Positions 20,368 to 29,615 of a stretch of DNA of 64,000 nt are shown piece after piece (the stretch's first letter is position 1; the number at the start of each line of letters is the position of its first letter). A model generated the notes under the pieces. That model worked only from the letters and a program-made list of their open reading frames with translations, made no database searches and was not told where the DNA came from. Source of the stretch: Bacillus cereus. Lineage in GTDB: Bacteria > Bacillota > Bacilli > Bacillales > Bacillaceae_G. Location: positions 1,365,001 to 1,429,000 of the forward strand of contig NZ_CP089518.1 of NCBI RefSeq assembly GCF_025917685.1, in the 5' to 3' direction. Both the position numbers and the translations under genes were made by a program.

Positions 20368-22254
20368 CTATTCAAATTTCGTTGTCATCGTTCCGGTTTT
20401 ATATCGATTGTTAGGATCAAATCGTAATAAATCTCCATAAATGAGTTTGTCGGATAATTTTAATTCTGTTTTTGCTTTTTCAATATAAGGCTGACATAGT
20501 GTTAAATCAGCTTCTTCACCTGTGCTTCTTTTATAGCACATATTTTTTGTATAAACATAATCTTCCGAAACAAAACTGCCGTCCCGCATTACCATAAGAG
20601 GGTCTTTTTCTTTCGTAAATAAGTCTGTTCCAAATTCTACGGATTGATTTGTTTTAATACCAAGTAAGTGAAGTAACGTTGGTTTAATATCAATTTGACC
20701 AGATACTTTAGAGATGACTTTTCCTTCTTGGCCAGGCACATGAATAATGAGAGGGACGCGTTGTAATTGCATAGAATCAAACGGTGTAATAGCGTCTTTC
20801 CCAAGGAACTGAGCCATAGCTGCATTATGGTTTTCAGAAATGCCGTAATGATCACCATAAATGACAATAACGGAATTATCATACAGTCCTTCGTCTTTCA
20901 ATTGTTTAATAAATAATTTAAGAGCTTCATCCGTGTATCGAACGGTTGGGAAGTAGCGATTTAAAACACCACTTTCGGAATTAAATTCATCAACATATTG
21001 ATCTTCTGGATTTAGAAGAAATGGAAAATGGTTTGTTAACGTAATAAATTTCGTATAGAACGGTTGTGGTAAAGATTTTAACTTTGGAATAGATTGCTCA
21101 AAGAACTCTTTATCTTTTAATCCCCAACCGACAGACATTTGTTCCGTTCCTACGTAATCATTTAAATTAAAGTAACGATCATATCCAAGCGCAGGGTACA
21201 TTACATCACGATTCCAAAACGTTTTATCGTTTGAATGGAAGACAGCAGAAGAATATCCGTATTTCTTTAATTGTTCTGGTGTGGCAGTGTATTCATTTGT
21301 TGCATGAGTAAAGAATACAGAACCACGGTCTAACGGATAAAGGGAATTTTCAACGATAAATTCAGCATCAGAAGTTTTACCTTGTCCCGTTTGATGATAG
21401 AAGTTATCGAAATAAAAACTATCTTTAATAAACTCATTTAAAAATGGAGTAATCTCTTTTCCATTTATTTTTTTATTAATAACAAAACTTTGTGTAGATT
21501 CCATTGAAATTAAAATTACATTTTTACCTTTTGCAGCTCCAAATAAGTTTTTATCAACTTGTTTATCTTTTGAGTCTGTATAGTTTTTAATTTCAGAGAA
21601 CCCGTCTCCACTTGCAAATACACGCTCAGCTGAAGACTTAGATTGAAGTGTAATATCAAATAGATGATATGTGTATAGACCTAAATTTTTCACGACAGTT
21701 TGACGATCAAATGAGCGTGAGAACATTTGTGGTTTATATATAACTGAAACAACAATTTGTAGTGCTAGTAATACTGTTACACCGCTAAAGAAAGTTCGCT
21801 TCTCAGAGCGAGAAAGTGGTGTTTTATCACCAAATGATGGGAATTTACGCGAAATAAACATTAAAATAATTGCGTCTGCAAATAAAAGTAATGTTTTATA
21901 CGTAAAGAGTTCTTTTATACTCGTCCCTAAGTCAGCCATATTATTTGTTTGGAATAAAACAGGGAAAGTAACAAAATCGTTATAGAACCCGTAAAACATT
22001 GCATTTCCAAATAAAATAAATGACAGTATAAAACTAATTACAATAATAATTCGGTTTCGGTACTTAGATGCAAGTAAAGCGAAACCAAAAAATAATAGTA
22101 ACGAAGCTAGTGGGTTAATAAAAAGCATAAATTCTTCAAAGAAGTTATCAATTCTAATATCAAATGCTAGCTTGTACACAATATATGTTTTTATCCATAA
22201 TAAAACGACTGCAACTAGTGCAAATCGCAGTTTTGGAAACAGATTTTGTAGCAT
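20368..22254 (-). CDS. ltaS: Lipoteichoic acid synthase (LtaS family)
   Basis: 628 residues from the ATG at 22254, set by AGGAGAGGAG upstream; an in-frame start at 22278 lacks such a site. Five N-terminal membrane helices are followed by an extracellular sulfatase-like domain that polymerises glycerol phosphate from phosphatidylglycerol. The catalytic Thr is residue 294 in GQGKTSDAEF. Metal ligands are the Glu in SMESTQ and the Asp-His in YGDHYGIS. Bacillus has several paralogues (LtaS, YfnI, YqgS, YvgJ); I cannot say which this equals. It lies upstream of pssA on the same strand but has its own terminator. Confidence 0.9.
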   Translation of the reverse strand: MLQNLFPKLRFALVAVVLLWIKTYIVYKLAFDIRIDNFFEEFMLFINPLASLLLFFGFALLASKYRNRIIIVISFILSFILFGNAMFYGFYNDFVTFPVLFQTNNMADLGTSIKELFTYKTLLLFADAIILMFISRKFPSFGDKTPLSRSEKRTFFSGVTVLLALQIVVSVIYKPQMFSRSFDRQTVVKNLGLYTYHLFDITLQSKSSAERVFASGDGFSEIKNYTDSKDKQVDKNLFGAAKGKNVILISMESTQSFVINKKINGKEITPFLNEFIKDSFYFDNFYHQTGQGKTSDAEFIVENSLYPLDRGSVFFTHATNEYTATPEQLKKYGYSSAVFHSNDKTFWNRDVMYPALGYDRYFNLNDYVGTEQMSVGWGLKDKEFFEQSIPKLKSLPQPFYTKFITLTNHFPFLLNPEDQYVDEFNSESGVLNRYFPTVRYTDEALKLFIKQLKDEGLYDNSVIVIYGDHYGISENHNAAMAQFLGKDAITPFDSMQLQRVPLIIHVPGQEGKVISKVSGQIDIKPTLLHLLGIKTNQSVEFGTDLFTKEKDPLMVMRDGSFVSEDYVYTKNMCYKRSTGEEADLTLCQPYIEKAKTELKLSDKLIYGDLLRFDPNNRYKTGTMTTKFE

Positions 22255-22507
22255 AATATACTCCTCTCCTAAAAGCATGACAGTTCTTGTGAGCCGGTTT
22301 GATTAGCGCCTCATTTTATATATACGAACAGTCCTTTATTATTATGTTTATTATACTATGAGTATCATTATACGAAAATAAAAGAGAGTTGTGGGCTTTT
22401 TTATAATAATTGAGTAGAAAAAGGGCAGTGGGAGACAATAAAACGGAGTTTCTATGTATGATAATTATAGTGCGCAGAAAGAATCGAGTAATAAAACGGA
22501 GGTTATA

Positions 22508-22903
22508 ATGCGAAAATTATTATATTTTATAGTATGCAGTAGTGTTATACTTTTTGCTTCACCGAGTGTGTCGGTAGCACAATATGATGCACCTCTTATG
22601 GAAGATGCCCTTTATTCTGTTTTATTTCCGAAAATAAATAAAGCAATTGAAAAACAATATGGGAGCTTGAAGCCTTATCAATGTCCTAAAATTATTAGTT
22701 TAAAAAAAGTGTATAGTGGTACATATTTATTTCAAGCGAGTATTGAAGTAACGAAGTATGAACGTGTTGCTGGGAAAATTGCTCCACCATTTGAGAAGGT
22801 AACGATTACATTTAATAACGAAGAGGGCGAATGGGAAGTGACAAAGGTTTCAGTAAAGCGCTTACCAAATGATACAAAATTAAACTGTAAAAAAACAATA
22901 TAA
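22508..22903 (+). CDS. Secreted DUF3888-type protein
   Basis: 131 residues from the ATG at 22508 behind CGGAGG. An upstream in-frame ATG at 22454 lacks a ribosome binding site. The N terminus is a signal peptide (MRKLLYFIVCSSVILFASPSVSVA) with a likely cleavage after SVA. The mature part (EDALYSVLFPKINKAIEKQYG, then a beta-rich region) fits DUF3888, a Bacillus family of unknown role. Two cysteines remain in the mature protein and could form a disulfide. Confidence 0.8.
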   Translation: MRKLLYFIVCSSVILFASPSVSVAQYDAPLMEDALYSVLFPKINKAIEKQYGSLKPYQCPKIISLKKVYSGTYLFQASIEVTKYERVAGKIAPPFEKVTITFNNEEGEWEVTKVSVKRLPNDTKLNCKKTI

Positions 22904-22911
22904 AAAATTGT

Positions 22912-22941
22912 TTGACAAATAAAATGGTCCTTTGGTATTGT
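22912..22941 (+). promoter_or_regulatory. Promoter of the lysine riboswitch/lysA transcript
   Basis: A perfect TTGACA at 22912-22917 and a moderate TATTGT at 22936-22941, 18 bases apart. The start lies about 35 bases before the riboswitch. Confidence 0.6.
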
Positions 22942-22984
22942 TAATAGCAACAATTAGATGTTTGAAAATTAAATAGACTTACCT

Positions 22985-23185
22985 CATCTACTCTCAAAGG
23001 TAGAGGCCGCGATAGGAAAGAGTAAGCTATGGGAGATTTAATGGAATCTGTGATCATAGGTTGAAAGGGACTATTGCCGAAATATAAGAATAACCATCTT
23101 ATTCATATATTGGGACTGCATTGAATAAATGTAGTACTGTCATAAGATTTATTTTATGGAGAGCTATTTGGAGATGTTGATGCGG
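22985..23185 (+). promoter_or_regulatory. Lysine riboswitch (L box)
   Basis: The conserved core of the lysine aptamer is visible: AAGGTAGAGGCCGCG near 22997, the GGGAGATTTAATGGAATCTGTGA-type arm, GAAAGGGACTATTGCCGAA near 23063, and GGGACTGCATTG near 23112. A terminator follows at 23248-23279 and the next gene is lysA, the expected target. High lysine should fold the aptamer and stop transcription. Confidence 0.9.
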
Positions 23186-23247
23186 TTTCTTATTTTGAGA
23201 AGATAACAACTCGTTTATTTTTTCAATATATATTTTTCCTAATAAGA

Positions 23248-23279
23248 AACGCGTGTGAACATTGTTCCGCGCGTTTTTT
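23248..23279 (+). terminator. Lysine-riboswitch terminator
   Basis: AACGCGTG pairs with CGCGCGTT, and GAAC pairs with GTTC inside; six T residues follow. It lies 76 bases before lysA. Confidence 0.85.
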
Positions 23280-23354
23280 GTCTATCTAAAAGCGTGCTGC
23301 AATGAATAGAAGATTGGGGTTATGAGTTTTAGAGGAAATAAGGGAGGAATTTAA

Positions 23355-24671
23355 ATGTATTTACACGGCACAAGCCGAATCAATGGGCAAGGACACTTAG
23401 AAATTGGTGGGTGCGATACGACGCAGCTAGCAAAACAATACGGAACACCACTTTATGTATACGATGAAGAGTCTATTCGAGGAAAGTGCCGCGCGTTTCA
23501 TCGTGCTTTTAAAGAAAGTGGTTTCTCTTATCAAGTAGCATATGCAAGCAAGGCGTTCTTGTGCATGGAGATGTGCCGAGTAGCTCGTGAAGAGAATATG
23601 TCTTTAGACGTTGTTTCTGGAGGAGAATTATATACTGCGCTTCAAGCAGGATTTCCGGCATCGCGCATTCATTTTCACGGAAATAATAAAACAGCAGAAG
23701 AAATAATTATGGCTCTTCAGGCGAATATCGGTTGTTTTGTAGTAGATAATTTCTTAGAATTAGAAATTTTACATGATTTAGCAGTGCAACATGGAAAGTT
23801 TGTGAACATATTAATCCGTGTAACGCCAGGAGTAGAGGCACATACACACGAATATATAACAACAGGCCAAGAGGATTCGAAATTTGGATTTGGTGTTTCA
23901 AATGGTCAAGCGATGCAAGCGATTGAGCTAGCTTTGCAAAAATCAAATTATAATATGCTAGGAATTCACTCGCACATCGGATCACAAATATTCGAAACGG
24001 CTGGTTTTGTTCGAGCAATTGAAGTACTACGTCAATTTTTAGAAGAAGTGAGAGAGCGAACAAACTATGTAGTGAAAGTATTGAATGTAGGCGGAGGTTT
24101 CGGTATACGTTATACGGAGTCTGATACACCGTTAACACTTGAAACGTATGTGGAGGCTGTAACAAGTACGATAAGAGAGCAGTTTACAGTATGTGAATAC
24201 CCGCTTCCAGAAATATGGATTGAACCAGGTCGTAGTATCGTAGGTGATGCGGGAACAACAATTTATACAGTTGGAGCGGTGAAAGAGATTCCTGGTATTC
24301 GGAAATATGTTTCAGTCGATGGTGGGATGACAGATAATTTAAGACCGGCTCTATATGGAGCGCGTTATGAGGCGATGTTGGCGAATCGAGGGAATCTTGA
24401 GAATGAGGAACTCGTTTCGATTGCTGGGAAATGCTGTGAAAGTGGAGATATGCTGATTTGGGATATTAACTTACCGCAAGTTGCTTCTTCTGATTTACTA
24501 GCAATTTCTTGTACGGGGGCATATGGGTACTCGATGGCGAATAATTATAATCGTATTCGTAGACCAGCTGTCGTCTTTGCAAAAGGCGGAACATCACAAA
24601 TTGTTGTAGAGCGTGAAACATATGAAAATATTATTGGGAACGATCGCATACGTATTAAAGAACTTGTTTAA
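23355..24671 (+). CDS. lysA: Diaminopimelate decarboxylase
   Basis: 438 residues. PLP-dependent fold III decarboxylase converting meso-diaminopimelate to lysine. The PLP Lys is residue 66 in VAYASKAF, followed by LDVVSGGEL and the HIGSQI segment. The glycine-rich phosphate site is GGGFGIRY, and the cross-subunit active-site motif CCESGD is near residue 361. The ATG follows GGGAGG. It is a single-gene unit under lysine riboswitch control with its own terminator. Confidence 0.95.
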   Translation: MYLHGTSRINGQGHLEIGGCDTTQLAKQYGTPLYVYDEESIRGKCRAFHRAFKESGFSYQVAYASKAFLCMEMCRVAREENMSLDVVSGGELYTALQAGFPASRIHFHGNNKTAEEIIMALQANIGCFVVDNFLELEILHDLAVQHGKFVNILIRVTPGVEAHTHEYITTGQEDSKFGFGVSNGQAMQAIELALQKSNYNMLGIHSHIGSQIFETAGFVRAIEVLRQFLEEVRERTNYVVKVLNVGGGFGIRYTESDTPLTLETYVEAVTSTIREQFTVCEYPLPEIWIEPGRSIVGDAGTTIYTVGAVKEIPGIRKYVSVDGGMTDNLRPALYGARYEAMLANRGNLENEELVSIAGKCCESGDMLIWDINLPQVASSDLLAISCTGAYGYSMANNYNRIRRPAVVFAKGGTSQIVVERETYENIIGNDRIRIKELV

Positions 24672-24676
24672 ATAGG

Positions 24677-24712
24677 AAAAAGGAGTTGTTCGGATGGGCA
24701 ATTCCTTTTTTA
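24677..24712 (+). terminator. Terminator after lysA
   Basis: AAAAAGGA..TTG pairs with CAA..TCCTTTTT around a ten-base loop, followed by T residues. Confidence 0.75.
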
Positions 24713-24749
24713 TAAAATAAAATAATTAAAATATATCGGAAAACTAGGA

Positions 24750-24777
24750 TTGAAAAAAAACAGAATTGTGATAAAAT
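24750..24777 (+). promoter_or_regulatory. Promoter of the S-box/yezD/cys transcript
   Basis: TTGAAA at 24750-24755 and TAAAAT at 24772-24777 with a 16-base spacer, just ahead of the SAM aptamer. Confidence 0.6.
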
Positions 24778-24787
24778 ACAAATACAA

Positions 24788-24900
24788 AGCTTATCAAGAG
24801 AAGCGGAGGGAACTGGCCCGGCGAAGCTCGGCAACCTGCTTATAGAAAGCAAGGTGCTAAATCCAGCAAAATGGAATCCATTTTGAAAGATAAGGTAAAA
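24788..24900 (+). promoter_or_regulatory. SAM riboswitch (S box) controlling sulfate assimilation
   Basis: Classic S-box core: CTTATCAAGAGAAGCGGAGG, then ACTGGCCC, CGGCAACCTGC, AAGGTGCTAAATCCAGCA and GAAAGATAAGG, whose end pairs with the start to close P1. A terminator hairpin follows at 24914-24941, and then yezD and the cysH cluster. SAM binding should stop transcription. Confidence 0.93.
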
Positions 24901-24913
24901 TATATTACCGAAC

Positions 24914-24941
24914 AGTCTTTTCGAAATGGGAAAGATTTTTT
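24914..24941 (+). terminator. S-box terminator
   Basis: AGTCTTTTC and GGGAAAGATT pair around GAAAT, followed by eight T residues. Confidence 0.75.
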
Positions 24942-24968
24942 TTATGAATAAAAAGGGGGGCTGTTCGC

Positions 24969-25112
24969 GTGAGTGTACGGGAACATTTTGATGAAGTATC
25001 TGAGAAAATTCAAGCGATGCTTGCTGATATGAAATATGGTTCCATTACAATTGTTGTGCAAGATGGAAAAGTGATTCAATTAGAAAAAAGTGAAAAAGTA
25101 CGTTTAAAGTAA
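24969..25112 (+). CDS. yezD: YezD family small protein (DUF2292)
   Basis: 47 residues, starting MSVREHFDEVSEKIQAMLAD, then a short beta-rich half (YGSITIVVQDGKVIQLEKSEKVRL). This matches the YezD/DUF2292 family, small proteins of unknown role that are typically linked to sulfur-assimilation genes. The GTG start follows GGGGGG by 8 bases. It is the first ORF after the SAM riboswitch and is separated from cysH by a strong terminator, so it may be made in excess over the enzymes. Confidence 0.85.
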   Translation: MSVREHFDEVSEKIQAMLADMKYGSITIVVQDGKVIQLEKSEKVRLK

Positions 25113-25136
25113 AAAGCGCTGACTAGAAAAACTAGA

Positions 25137-25177
25137 GGCGGTTTTAACCTATTTTATTAGGTTAAAACCGTCTTTTT
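25137..25177 (+). terminator. Strong terminator between yezD and cysH
   Basis: A 15-bp stem (GGCGGTTTTAACCTA with TAGGTTAAAACCGTC) closes a six-base loop and ends in TTTTT. It must be partly read through, or cysH must have another promoter. Confidence 0.9.
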
Positions 25178-25198
25178 GCTTTTACAGGGGGAAAAAAC

Positions 25199-25903
25199 AT
25201 GTTGACGTATGAAACGTGGGAAGAAAATAGTGTTTCATTTTCCGAAGAAGATGAAACGAAAGGCGCGCTATCAGTATTAAGTTGGGCTTATAACGAATAT
25301 AAAGATGAAATTGTATATGCATGTAGCTTTGGGGTAGAAGGTATGGTTTTGCTGCACCTTATAAACCAAGTAAATCCATCCGCTAAAGTTGTATTTTTGG
25401 ATACAAATGTACATTTTCGAGAAACGTATGAATTAATTCAAAAGGTGCGGGAACGATTTCCTTCATTAAATATTATAGAAAAACAGCCGGAATTTACACT
25501 TGATGAACAAGCGAAGTTGCATGGTGAGAAATTATGGGAGAGTAATCCGAATCTTTGTTGTAAAATTAGAAAAATTTTACCGTTAGAAAAATCATTAGCG
25601 GCGGAAAAAGCGTGGATATCGGGCTTAAGGAGGGAACAATCAGAAACGCGTAAGCATACAAAGTTTATAAATCAAGATCATCGCTTTCAATCTATTAAAG
25701 TTTGTCCACTCATTCATTGGACGTGGAAAGAAGTGTGGCGATATGTATACAAACATAGCTTGCCGTATAACCCATTGCATGATGTTGGATATCCAAGTAT
25801 TGGATGTGAGAAGTGTACGTTACCTGTAGGAGAGGGTGGCGATTCGAGAGATGGTAGATGGGCCGGGAAAGTGAAAACAGAATGTGGTCTTCATTACCAA
25901 TAA
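25199..25903 (+). CDS. cysH: Phosphoadenylyl/adenylyl-sulfate reductase
   Basis: 234 residues. Thioredoxin-dependent reduction of PAPS and/or APS to sulfite. The PP-loop-type site is [12 protein letters not shown]. The paired cysteines Cys120-Cys121 and Cys203/Cys206 would bind a [4Fe-4S] cluster, a mark of APS-using enzymes and of B. subtilis CysH, which accepts both substrates. The catalytic Cys229 lies in the C-terminal ECGLHYQ. The ATG follows AGGGGG. It is first in the cysH-sat-cysC-sulfite reductase run. Confidence 0.93.
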   Translation: MLTYETWEENSVSFSEEDETKGALSVLSWAYNEYKDEIVYACSFGVEGMVLLHLINQVNPSAKVVFLDTNVHFRETYELIQKVRERFPSLNIIEKQPEFTLDEQAKLHGEKLWESNPNLCCKIRKILPLEKSLAAEKAWISGLRREQSETRKHTKFINQDHRFQSIKVCPLIHWTWKEVWRYVYKHSLPYNPLHDVGYPSIGCEKCTLPVGEGGDSRDGRWAGKVKTECGLHYQ

Positions 25904-25941
25904 GATGAATTTGAAAATAAAGCTAAGAGAGGATATAGAAA

Positions 25942-27078
25942 ATGAGTACAAGAAACGAATTAATAAATCGTATAGACGAGACATACGACGTATCACAAAT
26001 TGAAAAAGAAATCAAATTAGACAACATTGCGTTAAGTGATTTAGAGCTATTAGCGACAGGGGGATATAGCCCACTAACTGGCTTTTTAGGAAAGAAAGAT
26101 TATGATTCGGTCGTAGAAACGATTCGTTTAGCAAATGGTAGCGTATGGAGTATACCGATTACATTACCGGTAACAGAAGATGTAGCAGAGAGACTGAAAG
26201 TTGGAGAGGAAGTAAAGCTTGTCAGCGATGGAAATATATATGGTGTTATTCAAATAGAAGATATTTTTGTACCAGATAAAGAAAAAGAAGCGTTACTTGT
26301 ATATAAAACGACGGATGAGGCTCATCCAGGAGTGAAAAAATTATATGAACGACCAAACGTTTACGTCGGAGGAGCTATTATTCTTACAAAACGCTTTGAA
26401 AATAATCAATTTCCTTCTTATCATTTAGACCCAATTGAAACGAGAGAAGAATTTAAAAAGCGTGGTTGGAAAACAGTAGTTGGATTTCAAACGAGAAACC
26501 CGGTACATCGTGCCCATGAGTACATTCAAAAGTCTGCTCTTGAAATTGTAGATGGTCTCTTTTTGAATCCGCTTGTTGGGGAAACGAAATCAGATGATAT
26601 TCCTGCTGATGTAAGGATGGAAAGTTATGAAGTATTACTTCATAACTATTACCCTAAAAATCGTGTCTTTTTAGGCGTATTTCCTGCAGCAATGCGTTAC
26701 GCAGGACCAAGGGAAGCGATATTTCATGCACTAGTAAGAAAGAATTTTGGTTGCACCCACTTTATTGTAGGGCGTGATCATGCTGGGGTAGGGGACTATT
26801 ACGGAACATATGAAGCGCAGGAAATCTTTACGAATTTTACAGTAGAAGAGTTAGGGATTACGCCGTTATTTTTTGAACATAGTTTTTACTGCACTAAATG
26901 TGAAGCGATGGCTTCAACGAAAACATGTCCGCATGGAAAAGAAGACCATGTTATTTTATCGGGTACGAAAGTAAGAGAACTATTAAGAAACGGTGAGATT
27001 CCGCCAAGTACATTTAGTCGTAAAGAAGTAGTGGAAGTGCTAATTAAAGGCTTGAAAAAAGAAGTAGTAACAGAATAG
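25942..27078 (+). CDS. sat: Sulfate adenylyltransferase (ATP sulfurylase)
   Basis: 378 residues, the monomeric/dimeric Sat type. It activates sulfate with ATP to APS. Active-site motifs are [15 protein letters not shown] (HxxH loop, near residues 188-200), [14 protein letters not shown] and a late [17 protein letters not shown] segment with four cysteines typical of bacterial zinc-containing Sat. It sits 38 bases after cysH and 12 before cysC. Confidence 0.95.
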   Translation: MSTRNELINRIDETYDVSQIEKEIKLDNIALSDLELLATGGYSPLTGFLGKKDYDSVVETIRLANGSVWSIPITLPVTEDVAERLKVGEEVKLVSDGNIYGVIQIEDIFVPDKEKEALLVYKTTDEAHPGVKKLYERPNVYVGGAIILTKRFENNQFPSYHLDPIETREEFKKRGWKTVVGFQTRNPVHRAHEYIQKSALEIVDGLFLNPLVGETKSDDIPADVRMESYEVLLHNYYPKNRVFLGVFPAAMRYAGPREAIFHALVRKNFGCTHFIVGRDHAGVGDYYGTYEAQEIFTNFTVEELGITPLFFEHSFYCTKCEAMASTKTCPHGKEDHVILSGTKVRELLRNGEIPPSTFSRKEVVEVLIKGLKKEVVTE

Positions 27079-27090
27079 GGAGAGAACGAG

Positions 27091-27684
27091 ATGGATACGA
27101 ATATTACTTGGCATACAGCTTCTGTTTCAAAAGATGAGAGAAGAGTGAAGAATGGGCATCACAGTTTTGTAGTTTGGTTTACTGGTTTATCGGCTTCGGG
27201 TAAATCTACAGTAGCGAATGCGGTTGCTCGTAAACTATTTGAAAAGAATATTGGAAATTACGTGTTAGATGGAGATAATATTCGCCACGGTTTAAATAAG
27301 GATTTAGGATTTTCTGAAAGTGACCGTATGGAAAATATACGACGTATTGGTGAAGTAGCGAAGTTATTTGTAGATCAAGGAACGGTTGTCCTTACAGCGT
27401 TTATTTCACCGTTTCGAGTAGACCGTAAACAAGTTAGAGACCTTTTGGCAGTAGACGAATTTATTGAAGTCTTTGTAAAGTGTCCGATCGAAGAATGTGA
27501 GAAACGTGATCCGAAAGGGCTTTATAAAAAAGCGAGACAAGGTGATATTAAAGAATTTACTGGTATTGATTCGCCTTATGAGGAACCAGGGAAGCCAGAA
27601 TTAATCGTAGAGACACATAAGAATTCTATTGAAGAATGCGCAGAACAAATTGTGAATTATTTACAAGAGCGTAGTTTCATATAG
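27091..27684 (+). CDS. cysC: Adenylyl-sulfate kinase
   Basis: 197 residues. It phosphorylates APS to PAPS. The P-loop is GLSASGKST at residues 32-40, followed by the family patterns [30 protein letters not shown] and the late [15 protein letters not shown] segment (here [13 protein letters not shown]). Its presence together with a CysH that has Fe-S-type cysteines suggests either route to sulfite could be used. Confidence 0.94.
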   Translation: MDTNITWHTASVSKDERRVKNGHHSFVVWFTGLSASGKSTVANAVARKLFEKNIGNYVLDGDNIRHGLNKDLGFSESDRMENIRRIGEVAKLFVDQGTVVLTAFISPFRVDRKQVRDLLAVDEFIEVFVKCPIEECEKRDPKGLYKKARQGDIKEFTGIDSPYEEPGKPELIVETHKNSIEECAEQIVNYLQERSFI

Positions 27685-27695
27685 GGGGATAAAAG

Positions 27696-29318
27696 ATGAG
27701 TTATGAAAAAGTGTGGGCAAATAATGAAAAATTGAATCCGTCTGAGAAAAAGAAATTAGAAAAAGATGGATTAGAAATCTTTAATGACATTCCTTACTAT
27801 GCGGAGAATGGATTTGAATCTATTCCGAAAGAAGAGTGGGACTCCTTTAAATGGGCCGGATTGTATTTGCAACGGCCGAAAGAAGCTGGATATTTTATGA
27901 TGCGTGTAAATATTCCTTCAGGGATTATTACAAATGCGCAGGCAGAAGCGCTTGCTTCTATCGCCGAGGATTATGGACGCGATGTAATAGATATTACGAC
28001 AAGACAGGCGATTCAGTTTCACTGGTTAGAAATTCAGCAAATTCCAGATATTTTTAAAAGATTAGCAAGAGTTGGATTATCTTCAGCAGGGGCGTGTGGT
28101 GATATAACGCGTAACATTACAGGGAATCCACTTGCTGGAATTGATGGAAATGAACTCTTTGATACGACGCATATTGTTAAAGAAATATATGACTATTTCC
28201 AGCACAATGAAGAGTTTTCGAACCTGCCACGTAAATTTAAGATGTCTATTAGTTCGAATATTTACAATTCTGCAAACGCAGAGATTAACTGTGTTGCATT
28301 TACACCTGCAACGAAAGAGATAAATGGTGAGAAAAAAGTTGGCTTTCATATAAAAGTAGGCGGGGGCTTATCAGCTCGTCCATACTTAGCAGAAGAATTA
28401 GACGTGTTCGTTTTACCAGAAGAAGTGAAAAAGGTAGCGATTGCGATTGCTACTATATTCCGTGATTTTGGATATCGCGAAAAACGTCATTTAGCACGTT
28501 TGAAATTTCTTGTTGCAGACTGGGGTGCAGAGAAATTTAAAGAGAAGCTAATAGAGTATACAGGACCGTTACAAAATAAAGGAAAAAGTGCACTCAAAGG
28601 ATGGAATGCAGGCTATTTTTATGGTGTTCAAGATCAAAAACAAAAAGGATTAAAATATGTCGGATTTAATGTACCAGTAGGACGTTTACATGCAGAAGAA
28701 ATGTTTGAGATTGCCAGAATTGCAAAGCAATATGGAAATGGACAAATTCGTACATGTAATTCACAAAATTTCATCATTCCGAATGTTCCACCAGAAAATG
28801 TAGCGGGTTTACTAAGTGAACCGTTGTTTGAGGCAATATCTGCAAGTCCGAAATCATTTATTGGTCATGCGGTTTCATGTACTGGTATTGAATATTGCAA
28901 TCTTGCTCTAGTAGAAACGAAAGAAAGATTACGGAAAATTGCGGAATACTTAGATACACAAATTGCACTCGATGTTCCAGTTCGAATTCATATGGTAGGA
29001 TGTCCAAATTCATGTGGTCAACGTCAAATTGCTGACATCGGATTACAAGGGGTGAAAATGAAAACGAAGGAAAAAGGAATAGTTGAAGCATTTGAAATAT
29101 ATGTAGGTGGAACGTTGTTAGATGGCGGTGCTTATAATCAAAAGCTAAAAGGAAAAATAGATGGTGAAGATCTACCAGATGTGCTCGCATCATTTATAAG
29201 TTATTTCAAAGAGAATAAGTTACCAGCTGAAACGTTTTATGATTTTGTTGGCCGCGTTGGCGTAGAAGAATTACAGTTGACATTAAATCACGTATTAGAA
29301 GAGCTAATAGCGTCTTAG
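27696..29318 (+). CDS. Ferredoxin-type assimilatory sulfite (or nitrite/sulfite) reductase
   Basis: 540 residues of the siroheme/[4Fe-4S] nitrite/sulfite reductase superfamily with its two-fold repeat. The four cluster cysteines are Cys395 and Cys401 (CTGIEYC) and Cys436 and Cys440 (CPNSC), the last also bridging siroheme. Arg/Lys residues of the anion site occur in DITTRQAIQFHW and NSQNFIIPNV. It lies between sulfate activation and siroheme genes, so sulfite is the likely substrate. No flavoprotein CysJ is present, so electrons should come from ferredoxin or a similar donor. Confidence 0.9.
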   Translation: MSYEKVWANNEKLNPSEKKKLEKDGLEIFNDIPYYAENGFESIPKEEWDSFKWAGLYLQRPKEAGYFMMRVNIPSGIITNAQAEALASIAEDYGRDVIDITTRQAIQFHWLEIQQIPDIFKRLARVGLSSAGACGDITRNITGNPLAGIDGNELFDTTHIVKEIYDYFQHNEEFSNLPRKFKMSISSNIYNSANAEINCVAFTPATKEINGEKKVGFHIKVGGGLSARPYLAEELDVFVLPEEVKKVAIAIATIFRDFGYREKRHLARLKFLVADWGAEKFKEKLIEYTGPLQNKGKSALKGWNAGYFYGVQDQKQKGLKYVGFNVPVGRLHAEEMFEIARIAKQYGNGQIRTCNSQNFIIPNVPPENVAGLLSEPLFEAISASPKSFIGHAVSCTGIEYCNLALVETKERLRKIAEYLDTQIALDVPVRIHMVGCPNSCGQRQIADIGLQGVKMKTKEKGIVEAFEIYVGGTLLDGGAYNQKLKGKIDGEDLPDVLASFISYFKENKLPAETFYDFVGRVGVEELQLTLNHVLEELIAS

Positions 29319-29328
29319 GAGGGACAAT

Positions 29329-29529
29329 ATGGATTTATATCGTTTTGAAGCTGTATTAGCGAATAGTATTGTTCCAATTGTTGTTGTTGCTCAAAGTGAA
29401 GAACAGGCGTTTAAGCTTGCGGAAATTGAGCTTGAAAAACATTTTTTACCGTTGCCAGAAGTAAAGGAGATTTCTTTGTTTGAAAAAAAGAAGATTCGAA
29501 AAGGTGCGGCATTTGTTGTTCATGAGTAA
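29329..29529 (+). CDS. Small DUF3906-type protein in the sulfur operon
   Basis: 66 residues, MDLYRFEAVLANSIVPIVVV at the start, then an alpha-beta pattern ending KKIRKGAAFVVHE. It matches the small DUF3906 family of Bacillus, with no known function. Start ATG 10 bases after the reductase stop, ribosome binding site AGGAGGG. Its operon position suggests an accessory role in sulfite reduction. Confidence 0.8.
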   Translation: MDLYRFEAVLANSIVPIVVVAQSEEQAFKLAEIELEKHFLPLPEVKEISLFEKKKIRKGAAFVVHE

Positions 29530-29557
29530 ATAACATTGTAATACGAAAGTATTCTAA

Positions 29558-29588
29558 CTTCCATTCATATAAAAGGATGGAAGTTTCA
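29558..29588 (+). repeat. Hairpin between DUF3906 gene and sumT
   Basis: AACTTCCAT pairs with ATGGAAGTT around a 12-base loop. The tail (TCACTTT) is a poor terminator, so it may be a leaky terminator or a processing site. Confidence 0.5.
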
Positions 29589-29615
29589 CTTTAATAGTAG
29601 AAATGAGGAGAGATG

